Part shown: one piece after another, positions 56,150 through 64,000 of the stretch
Numbering within the stretch: position 1 is the first letter of the stretch
Layout of the letters: each line of letters starts with the position of its first letter
NCBI GenBank assembly: GCA_025267735.1
Contig: CM046301.1
Coordinates: 59,849,872 to 59,913,871, forward strand
DNA: 64,000 nt
DNA from: Mactra quadrangularis
Taxonomy: Eukaryota; Mollusca; Bivalvia; Venerida; Mactridae
Direction: 5' to 3'
Program-made: the position numbers and the translations under genes
Notes under the pieces: model-generated
Seen by the model: the letters and a program-made list of their open reading frames with translations, nothing else
The model's database searches: none
What the model was told of the DNA's origin: nothing

Positions 56150-58027
56150 TTCAATAAATCATGTGGCAGTAATATAAATTTATGTATATCACAAGAATCA
56201 TACATTAACATAGTCAAACAACTAAAAACTAACTCAAACATAATACTAATGTAGTGTAGTCTACAAAAAAACACTAGAAACGTTATTAGTTTTACGTTCC
56301 TTTTTTCGTCAATTAAAGACTTCTGTAAGGTGAACAAATCCTAGGAAAAAAAACATAACATACACTGAGGGCCAAAAGTTTCTCAACACATATTAAATTT
56401 TGTGTTTATAGTATACTTAGATATACTTCACATGTTATTGTTAGTTTCACAACTAAATACACATTTTAACATGAACCCTCAACTATACATGCATGTACCA
56501 TTTCAAATTATCTCCTTCTTGACAAAAAGTAGTTTTAATGAAAAAATATACTTTTATTGCATACTTATTACATGGTCTGCAAAGAGAAAATATGAAAAAA
56601 AATGCATGTAAAGAAACTTTTGGACCCCAGCATATGATTGAAGCCTCCTTAAAAGCAACAGAAATGTTATTGGGTTTACATCCCTTTTTAACAAGTTATA
56701 TTAGGAAGGTCCTTTCTGGGAATTGAACTTATGACCCCTAGACTGGTTAATAAATGTACTAAAGGCTAAGCTAGCTGGAGCAGTGAAGTTAGGGTTAGAT
56801 TTATATCAAAAAGTAACAACACAATCTGGTGAGATACAAGTTTTTATACTTTCTATGAATTGAAATGAGATTATCAAAGATCACTTTGCACTGGTAATGA
56901 CATATTATGTAATTGTAATGACATGAAAACATTCTGAGTATACAAGGAGACAAGCTGTTTGTAAAGTACATAAAGCTATAACTGATAGACTATGCTAGAA
57001 TTCCTGATATTCAAATATATGACTCATAAAAGGTCAGCATAATATGGTCAGGGTACATGGTTAGTTTAAATTATACTTGTTTTCAGGTTTTATGAAGTGA
57101 TTAATTGATATACAAATGATTATTTTGACAGGTAATATTTAATCAGATATACATCTATACATTTTAAAATATCAATACTGTAAAAAAAATGTTTTTCTGA
57201 TTATAAAACAAGTACACAAAATCTAAATTTCACTCTTATTGGTCCCAAAACAAAATCCTGCAATTCTTTAATTTCACACTTCATTCAGCTTTGGCAATAA
57301 AACAACAACCATTTTCTGGTTCACAAATCCTGAACTTGACCAATCTAGAAAACTTTCAAACTAGCTCATACAAAATAATGAATAAGTACTTCATAATAAA
57401 AACAAAATGGATTTTTTGCATAAATATAAAATCTCAAAAAAGTAGTAAGACATAAAATCTTCAAGTAATAGTAAACAATTATATGCAATACTTTCTGAAC
57501 AGCACAAAAAGTCAAACAGCTATTTACCATGACAGGTACAGGTATGAAAAATATCCAAACAAAATCAATTAACACAACGAAGCACTTGTTGAGCTCTTTC
57601 TTAATGTTATTCATCAGCTAATTCTACTAAATTGACTAAACTCAGTAGATACGTTTCACCAAATTCAAAATAACCCCCCCCCTTGAAAAGTTAAAATAAA
57701 AAGGGAAACAAAAAGATACATAAATTATAGAAAAAAATAGCTACATTTATCTACGTGCTGTAATGTTAAACATACATGCAAACCACTCAACAAACATTAA
57801 ATTATGCATCAGTGAATATAGTTCTCTAAGCTGCCTCATATGTGTGTAACCATGACAATACTAAGTTCATTGATTAACAAACTGTTGTTGCCATGACAAC
57901 ACAAAACTCCATGACAACACAAAGTTGAATTCATTGACAAAATATTCATTGATAACTTAAGTTACCATGGAAACATTAAGTTCATTATTAAATTAAACTG
58001 TTGTCTTGATGACAGGTACTTAAATTA
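56145..58027 (-). other. DPP3: Probable DPP3 3'UTR
   Basis: About 1.9 kb after the stop. It contains imperfect repeats of CCATGACAACAC at 57840-58010 and a C9 tract near 57667. A Tc1/mariner-like MITE (56363-56632) would be transcribed if the poly(A) site near 56145 is used. No open frame of note. Confidence 0.35.
56363..56632. mobile_element. Tc1/mariner-like MITE (270 bp)
   Basis: Terminal repeats CACTGAGGGCCAAAAGTTTC and the reverse complement TGCTGGGGTCCAAAAGTTTC, flanked by TA on both sides (56361 and 56633). The GGCCAAAAGTTTC terminus is typical of Tc1-type elements. No transposase. Confidence 0.8.
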
Positions 58028-58167
58028 CTAATATACAAAGTGTTGTTCATCTTTCTGCCAAAGTTCTTCTAATATTTCGTCAACATTTGTAGAAGGAAAT
58101 CTATCAATCCATGATTGTATCAATGATGTAGCTGTAGCCTCGTAGTCTTGTAACGTTACACTTCCAT
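58028..58167 (-). CDS. DPP3: DPP3 terminal coding exon
   Basis: 140 nt after acceptor TCATGTGTTTCAG. It begins [20 protein letters not shown] and ends [13 protein letters not shown] followed by TAG at 58030-58028. It matches the C-terminal LIRSF...RFP region of known DPP III. Confidence 0.9.
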
Positions 58168-61100
58168 CTGAAACACATGAAATATAAAGTGTATAAAGCT
58201 AAAACCAACAGATTACGCTTTTATAACAAAAGTTTAAAAATCTAGACTAAACTTTCTTCTTGCATTTTGGCCGTGTGGTAGGTATGTGTTTTTCAACTGT
58301 CCCTATTTCCGATATGTTTGCTTACACCAATACAAAATTAAGTCTTAATTTGTGCTGCAACAATTTTTCAGTCATACATGAGCAGGCAACTAGTTGTGCC
58401 CTCTTCTATCTAACATTCTACATGTTTGGATGTTCAGTAACCTAATCAAGAACAATCTGATTAAAACCCGATTTAAAATTTTACCGCTCGCATACTCTCT
58501 AATTTAGATCTGGCCTTTTTCAAACGAAGGTCACGTTCAGGTGACCTTTTCTCATCATAATATTAATGACGAAATTTTTATGATACGTAACTTGTTTACA
58601 TCGTCTACATCATGCAATTTGAAATGAGCAGTCCAATCACAGACTGCGAATAATAATGCTGTTAAATTAGCTAGCAAACCCTGGTCTAAAAATAGAAATT
58701 ACGAAATCAAAATGTTATTAACAGTGTTTTGTCTAGATGAAAGGTACGCATTGATTGGTCGACACAAATGTCATCTCGACGTGACCTTCCACGGAGACAG
58801 AAGAGATCCTGTACAACCATGCTCTACAGGATATCTGTTTACAGAAATTGAATCAAGAAGAGCAACCTATTTGGTAAGTGTGTTTACATACATCACTCTT
58901 TTCTTTGTATTGATTGTCTGGTCTGTTCTAATATAAAACAATACAGAATCAAAGTACCCACCTTCCTTTACAGTAGTGTTATGTTGTACAAACATTTTTC
59001 TAGGCTGTTTTCTAGCTAAGACAATTTCTCTCAATGTAACAAAATGTGGCTCATCTCTATCATGTACATCAGAATAATAATCATACATCTTTTTACCTTC
59101 ATTTACATCAGCAGTGGCTTTATATATCTATGATATAACAATAGTTTCAATACCAGGAAAAAAGCTAAAAGCTTAACTCTATACTAGTTGGGACATGGAT
59201 GAAAATTGATAATTTTTCATCTTAACATAATAAGGCCATTTCAAGATGCACTTATTTCATTACAAATTGACTGATAGATATGTAACTTGACCACATTGTT
59301 CTCATGGTGATTATCTTTCAGAAAAAGCCATTTGAACACCAATCGAAGTTACTACGGCAATGCCGGAGTAGAGCAAAAAAAAAATTGCAACTTTTACTCT
59401 TTTTTTCAACCCCAAATTTGCATTTCATTCAGTCATGTTAGTCCAAAATGAGGTCTTAAACGCTAGTACTTTACAGAAACTCAAATCATATTATCTTGTC
59501 ACCACTTTGAATTTTTTTTCTGCACTTAATGACCCCTATTTTTCTCTGGCAATTATAGGCCTCCCATTTCTGAATATTCATAATCTGTTCACCAATGAAA
59601 AGATCTAGCTATACTTGGACAAACATAGTCACATTTCTTCGTACACAAAGGATTACTTTGTTAAACAATTAAGCCACTTGTCTAAGGGCGTAGCTGTAGT
59701 AACCTCAGCATAATGTCAATAAACCTAATCCAAAATTCAAATTTATGGGTTTTTCCATCCGTGCACAGGTGGTACAAACAAAGTTTGTTACACATTATTG
59801 CTAAATAGCACAAACTATGGATTAAATCCTATTGTTCTTTGTACACACATGTTTTCATTGTAAAGGTGAAAGTTTGTTTGTACCGGAGCGGAGAACCTGA
59901 ATATTTTAATTCCAGATATAGTCTATTAAGAAATCTGTTAGGTAGATATATGAATATGTTACCTGTAGTTTTCTAAGGAAGTTACCAATAGCAGGTTTAC
60001 CAACAGATATAATTTTAGATCTATCTAAAATAACAACACAATCAGGGTTACCATCTTCACCAATAATCTTCTTCACAGTAACTAAACCATCACCTGCTTC
60101 CAGTAATACTCTCAATATCACAAATCTATAAGATATAATATGAAATTAGGTGCTACCTATGGCGCGGAAAACACACTTATTTGTATTACTTAAAATAAGT
60201 TAAAAATTAAAAAAAAATAAGATTGTGACTTTGGCAAAATAAAATTAAAGATATTCGGCGCTGTGAAGGATTTATTTTGTTTGAGGACCTATTAATTAGA
60301 TAAGCTAGGGGAGATAACTGCGTAATTTATTGCATTCAGAAAAATTTGACAACATGTCATTCTTTTACGTCAGAATCATATCTAAATTCTAAAAGAAATG
60401 TATTGTACATATTTATTTATCTTATAAATAGAGATGAAGGTAAAAAAGCCTCGATAAATCATTCATTTTTTAGAATAGAAATGTTTTCCTCTTTAAACAA
60501 TGCCCGGTAACGTTACGTTACGGTAACGTGCCGGTTTTATCATGAATGTCTCTTAGCGACGTCACGAACGGTGCGTTGGTAAGTATTTCCGAGGTAAAAA
60601 GTCATAAATAAATATTTTAATGAGGAAATGAACGAATAAAACGACCAAATATATTTTGAACTGTTATCATGGAAAAAACATCGTAAATAAGCACATTTGA
60701 AAATATTTTGTAAGCGGTCACAAGGAAGCTGCAAATATTTTTATCCAATGAAAAGCCGCCAGTAGCTTCATTCATTGATCCGTATCGTTGAACGCTTGTA
60801 GTGCAATTTTCTTTAGAGCGTCTTTAATCTTGATTCACAGATGTTTGATTAAGCGTCTGATAAAATTGATGAAAATGGCTGCGCCCATGGTCTGGAGATG
60901 TTTTTCAAACTCATAGGTATATCATTTTTTCATTGATTTTATCAGTTTTTTCAATTTTAAAGAATTAACGTACGTCATACACGTTATCTAAAAGCGCTCA
61001 AAACCCGCTAGGGTTTTCCGCGTATAATTTACAACAATAGATCAGCCAATACGAAACTCAACACTCAATATTATCATTGGATAAAGCTGTATGACCAGTG

Positions 61101-62417
61101 AAGATAAAATTTCACAGGGCCAAAATAAGTCTTACGGAACTGGAAACATTTGACATATTTTGATGAATTGAAAACTATGTGCATGAGATAATTTTTCCAG
61201 GGGAAAACACCAGTCAAAGATTCTATTCCAAAGCAATAGTTTACATCGCCCTCTCAAGCTAGGCTAAGAGTCATATAAATACTAGTCGCACAGATGCATG
61301 CACAAAGAGAAGTAAAATAATAGCTCATCTTGTAATGTTCTTTCTGCCACTTTTTAGCGATTATTGTTCATATAAATCATCATACTCACTACCTCCATAT
61401 GCAAGAAAGGCTTGGATTTCTGTGCCTATGCTTTGTACCATCACAAAGCTATTGCTCACAAACTTAATAAAAAAAAATCATGGACATAATAAAAATTAAA
61501 ATTATGATCTAACCTAGCATTCATATGTGCCTGTCTCCATTGACCAGTTTCTGGTGAGTAGAATTCAAGTGCTAACAAACCAGCACGTACCATATTTAAC
61601 CAATTTATATATACTATATCATCCCCATCTTCTTCTTCATGTCCAAATATCCTATAATATATCATATGAATAAATAAACAACTTGATGAGAAAAAACAAC
61701 TTGAATATCTGAATTCGTAAGGACTGAAAAAACAAGTAAATCTGTGAGCTAATGCTCACTAGTGATACCCCCGCAAAAATCTAAAAATATGCGACAAACA
61801 GGAAGTAGATGAGCAAGGAGCATGAAATCGCTTTACACCACATGGGACTATGGGATGAAGCAATATGCAAAGTATTAGGCTGCTGCATGTAATAGTTGCT
61901 GAGAAAACTGCGACGGAAATTTTGTAACGGACGGACGGACAAGGGTAAAACAGTCTACCCCCCTCTTCTTCGAAGCGGGGGTATAATTAATTGGAATAAT
62001 CTATTATTGACTGTATGTATGATAATATTCTGACAATTACAGGAGCTTAGAAGTTATTACCTGTTAGGATCAGTAGATAAATATAGATATATACCAACAC
62101 TCAACACATTCAGCTTTATATTATAATCTGACAAGAGGTCAAAGTCAAGTCAAAATCAAAATATTATACTGGCATAAACTATGTTCATCACCAAGAAAAA
62201 CTTTCGGCAGTATTTTACAAATAACGTACATGTATATACAATATGAAATATATAAAGAAAAACATACACAATAAATATACATGATTTATTACCTAAGAGC
62301 ATCAGTAGATAAACATAGATATATACCAACACATTCAGCTCTACATTCTTCATAAGTACTTGCTACAGTAGAAAATTTACTATCCCAAGTTTCACCTGGC
62401 TTATACCAACTACTTAT
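58028..62417 (-). CDS. DPP3: Dipeptidyl peptidase 3, C-terminal third (partial; 5' exons outside window)
   Basis: Five minus-strand exons (62417-62293, 61651-61514, 60125-59963, 59127-58962, 58167-58028) join through GT-AG junctions with agreeing phases into 732 nt: 243 residues plus TAG. The translation follows animal DPP III to its C-terminus, as I recall the family (human is about 737 residues, so this is roughly residues 495 onward). DPP III is a cytosolic zinc exopeptidase (M49) that removes dipeptides from the N-termini of short peptides and takes part in NRF2-KEAP1 signalling. Exon 1 here carries YEECRAE, whose second Glu is the third zinc ligand. The next exon carries WRQAHMNAR, with the conserved active-site His. 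The HELLGH zinc motif lies upstream of the window. No frameshift or stop is present, so the gene looks functional. Confidence 0.95.
58168..58961 (-). other. DPP3: DPP3 last intron
   Basis: About 0.8 kb. Half of it is a 398-bp Mutator-like MITE (58453-58850) with a perfect 9-bp target duplication; the remainder shows nothing further. Confidence 0.8.
58453..58850 (+). mobile_element. Mutator-like MITE, copy 2 (398 bp) in DPP3 intron
   Basis: It aligns with copy 1 over its full length, at about 90% by eye. It is flanked by the perfect 9-bp duplication AATCAAGAA (58444-58452 and 58851-58859). It lies antisense to DPP3. Confidence 0.9.
58962..59127 (-). CDS. DPP3: DPP3 exon ([14 protein letters not shown] block)
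   Basis: 166 nt after acceptor TTATATCATAG with donor GTGGGT. It encodes [15 protein letters not shown], then [20 protein letters not shown] and NTTVKEG, matching the family's TLRDTVLLRKESRK region. Confidence 0.93.
59128..59962 (-). other. DPP3: DPP3 intron
   Basis: About 0.83 kb. It contains a dispersed repeat (about 59232-59560) related to 63415-63680. Confidence 0.8.
59232..59560 (+). repeat. Dispersed repeat, copy 1
   Basis: GGCCATTTCAAGATGC, GGCAATGCCGGAGTAGAGCA and TGCACTTAATGACCC recur in the same order at 63420-63670, with about 70% agreement by eye. Confidence 0.7.
59963..60125 (-). CDS. DPP3: DPP3 exon ([12 protein letters not shown] block)
   Basis: 163 nt after acceptor TATCTTATAG with donor GTAACA. 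It encodes [17 protein letters not shown], then [17 protein letters not shown] and FLRKLQ, matching the conserved DPP III segment that packs in the upper domain. It ends in phase 0. Confidence 0.95.
60126..61513 (-). other. DPP3: DPP3 intron
   Basis: About 1.4 kb. It includes a locally CpG-rich stretch (60505-60580) with repeated GTTACG and a CRE-like GACGTCAC. No gene supported. Confidence 0.8.
61514..61651 (-). CDS. DPP3: DPP3 exon with active-site His (RQAHM)
   Basis: 138 nt after acceptor TATATTATAG with donor GTTAGA. It encodes [11 protein letters not shown], the conserved [19 protein letters not shown] block and WRQAHMNAR. The His of RQAHM corresponds to the conserved catalytic-site His of M49 peptidases. 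Confidence 0.95.
61766..61983. mobile_element. TACCCCCGC-bounded repeat (218 bp)
   Basis: Inverted ends TACCCCCGC / GCGGGGGTA with internal GACGGACGGACAAGG. I recall this type as widespread in bivalve genomes. Lies in a DPP3 intron. Confidence 0.75.
62052..62118 (-). pseudogene. DPP3: Decayed duplicate of DPP3 EECRAE exon (3' half plus donor)
   Basis: On the minus strand this matches the 3' half of the exon at 62293-62417 almost base for base from GCTGAATGTGTT to CTACTGAT. It includes a copy of the GTAATA donor but lacks the 5' half and acceptor. A 7-bp insertion (AGTGTTG) shifts the frame, which then meets TGA. It is a broken partial exon duplication, not an alternative exon. Confidence 0.8.
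62293..62417 (-). CDS. DPP3: DPP3 exon with zinc-ligand Glu (EECRAE)
   Basis: 125 nt after acceptor TTGTCTACAG with donor GTAATA. It reads [15 protein letters not shown], then STYEECRAE and [13 protein letters not shown], and ends in phase 2. It starts in phase 0 at ATA. Part of it is duplicated as a broken copy about 230 bp downstream in the gene (62052-62118). Confidence 0.93.
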
Positions 62418-62451
62418 CTGTAGACAAAATAAATGTTAATTATATGTCTAT

Positions 62452-62829
62452 CAGGGCTCGAATTTAAGCTTGCATACTTGCAAAATGCGAGTGGGTTTTG
62501 AAAATTGCGGGGGACTTTAATTATAACTTGCAAATTTTCACGAGTTGAAATCGCTGCCAAACTGTCCAAACTAATGAGGCTGAAATCAGCATTGAAACGA
62601 CCAGATAAATCAACAATATCAATAAAAAATTCGCAGTAAAATACATGTTTTATATTTGTCTATCACACAATGAATATAGTTTTTATACTGCTTATATTAA
62701 TAGCTACTATGTACAAGTATGCTATCAAAATTTCTAGACAAAATGTGAGTGATTTTTTTATTTTGCCAGTTGAAATAAAATCAACTCGCAAAAATTTTCA
62801 AGTACAATTTTTGTTAAATTTGAGCCCTG
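62452..62829. mobile_element. hAT-like MITE (378 bp) in DPP3 intron
   Basis: Terminal inverted repeats CAGGGCTCGAATTTAA / TTAAATTTGAGCCCTG, with a perfect 8-bp target duplication ATGTCTAT (62444-62451 and 62830-62837). Both are hallmarks of the hAT superfamily. No transposase frame. Confidence 0.92.
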
Positions 62830-63414
62830 ATGTCTATACAGTTTTACTCCATTTTTCAAAATTCTTCCAGTCATATAGGGGGAGTCAATCAATCTATATT
62901 TAATTACAATTTTAACAGATCTGTTTTAAAATAAAAAATGTATTGTCTAAGTAATTAAAACTACTACTAAAATAAATCTATTTAAATCTTTCTATCTAAC
63001 TTATTCACTTTTCCTAGGCCTAGATCTCCTGATGTAGGCTTTAAACCAATACTGAGCACATACATTCACCAGTGGCAGGCAGCAGCCTTATTAGATGTAA
63101 AGATATCAGGAAGAATGGTCTTAGAAAATATTCAATGACCAAAAAGCATAAAGGTATAAAGGTGCCATCATGAGTAAGCATTTTTCATATCACTTAAAAA
63201 GTAATAGCTACATGACAGAAAGATCATTTCATGTAATACAAGGTTGTGGCAATGTACAAAAAACTAGAAATGAAGTCTTTAATCTTGAAGTTTCAAGACT
63301 TGAGAACTATACAATAAATAATATGGTAAACTAGAGCAAGTTTGATCTAGCATTTTTACCAGTATTCAGTACCATTTGTGTATTAACCCTTTACTGGTTG
63401 CGACACCATTACGC

Positions 63415-63730
63415 GCTAGGGCTATTTCAAGATGCTCTAATTTCATTACTAATTATCATACATATATGAAACTTGGCAAACCATGGCAATGCTGGGGCGG
63501 AGCAAAAACGTCAAAAAATGCAATTTTTGCTCTTTTTCCACCCAACATTTGCATTTCAAACAGTAATATTTTCCAAATTTGAAGTCTAAAGTGCCAGGTC
63601 TTTTCAGAGACTGAAAACATGTTTTCTTATCAGCATTTGGCGCCATTTCTCTGCACTCAATGACCCAGATTTTTTTTTCTGGCGATGAGGGGCGCTGCGC
63701 CCCCTTCAAACCCCAGCAAGAAAGAGGGGC
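63415..63730 (+). repeat. Dispersed repeat, copy 2
   Basis: GGGCTATTTCAAGATGC, GGCAATGCTGGGGCGGAGCA and TGCACTCAATGACCC match copy 1; extended by a GGGGCGCTGCGCCCC palindrome. Confidence 0.7.
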
Positions 63731-64000
63731 ACAACCCCCCTGAGACATCTTTTGATGGGGGAGGCGCACTATCTTCTAGTGAAATTCACTAAAACTAGAT
63801 AAAAAACACCATTTTAAAGGCTGTGGCGGCCATTTTGGAGGGGGTGGTCTTGACACGTAAAAATGCGGGATTGAGCGGTTAAGGGTTAATGTGTTGTTGA
63901 AGGGTTGTAAACCTAAATGTATTTAAATCAGTGGCCACGGATTAATTTATTCAAATTGCTTTAAGCCAACCATTAACCACAATTTTTGTATTCATGAAAG

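Larger units (their letters stand above)
61652..62292 (-). other. DPP3: DPP3 intron
   Basis: About 0.64 kb. It contains the TACCCCCGC-bounded repeat (61766-61983) and a broken duplicate of the upstream exon (62052-62118). Confidence 0.85.
62418..64000 (-). other. DPP3: DPP3 intron running to the window edge
   Basis: No exon encoding the HELLGH zinc motif is visible here, so this is intron. It holds an hAT-like MITE (62452-62829) and a dispersed repeat copy (63415-63730) that includes a GGGGCGCTGCGCCCC palindrome. Confidence 0.7.

Noticed and set aside
60888..60931. Possible first exon on the plus strand (ATGGCTGCGCCCATGG with a strong start context and CATAG|GTATAT donor)
   Set aside because: The frame runs into TAG exactly at the would-be donor after 13 codons, no downstream plus-strand exon fits, and it lies inside a DPP3 intron on the other strand.
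62670..62903. 77-codon plus-strand frame
   Set aside because: It lies mostly inside the hAT-like MITE.

Overview
This is a eukaryotic window, AT-rich, with spliced genes, long introns and dense interspersed repeats. I read it as a marine mollusc, most probably a bivalve. The reasons are tRNA-headed SINEs ending in GGCGTTAAACCC-type tails, a dispersed repeat bounded by TACCCCCGC/GCGGGGGTA, a CR1/L2-like LINE, and a dipeptidyl peptidase III with animal-type sequence. The species cannot be told from the sequence alone.

Layout. Positions 1-10690 are intergenic and filled with short non-autonomous DNA transposons (MITEs), SINEs and pentanucleotide repeats. Positions 11009-24259 (+) hold a four-exon gene for a 228-residue secreted protein with two Kunitz-type protease-inhibitor domains. 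It follows a TATA-like box and a ~33-bp minisatellite, has an 11-kb second intron, and probably ends near a poly(A) signal at 26069. Positions 26268-48030 are about 22 kb without a recognisable gene but with at least a dozen repeat families. Positions 48150-53260 (-) carry an apparently intact non-LTR retrotransposon with ORF1 (coiled coil plus RNA-binding domain) and ORF2 (APE endonuclease plus reverse transcriptase). It lies between ~80-bp inverted repeats of a separate repeat family. Positions 53455-56140 are intergenic and include a trinucleotide microsatellite. Positions 56140-64000 (-) hold the 3' third of DPP3: five coding exons for the last 243 residues, with the upstream exons beyond the right edge.

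The two host genes show no functional link: one protein is secreted and inhibits proteases, the other is a cytosolic metallopeptidase. The most notable observations are: (i) LINE ORF1 and ORF2 share one frame and are separated by a single TAG, with no AUG in ORF2 until residue 149, which suggests stop-codon readthrough or another non-AUG route; (ii) a MITE family with three copies of 414, 398 and 94 bp, each with a perfect 9-bp target duplication, pointing to the Mutator superfamily; (iii) an hAT-like element with a perfect 8-bp duplication inside a DPP3 intron; (iv) a decayed duplicate of a DPP3 exon; (v) two 28-29-bp tandem arrays in inverted orientation within the Kunitz gene's large intron; (vi) a MITE family whose two ends each contain a hairpin.

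All gene models were read by eye from open frames, splice consensus and phase agreement. No homology search was run.
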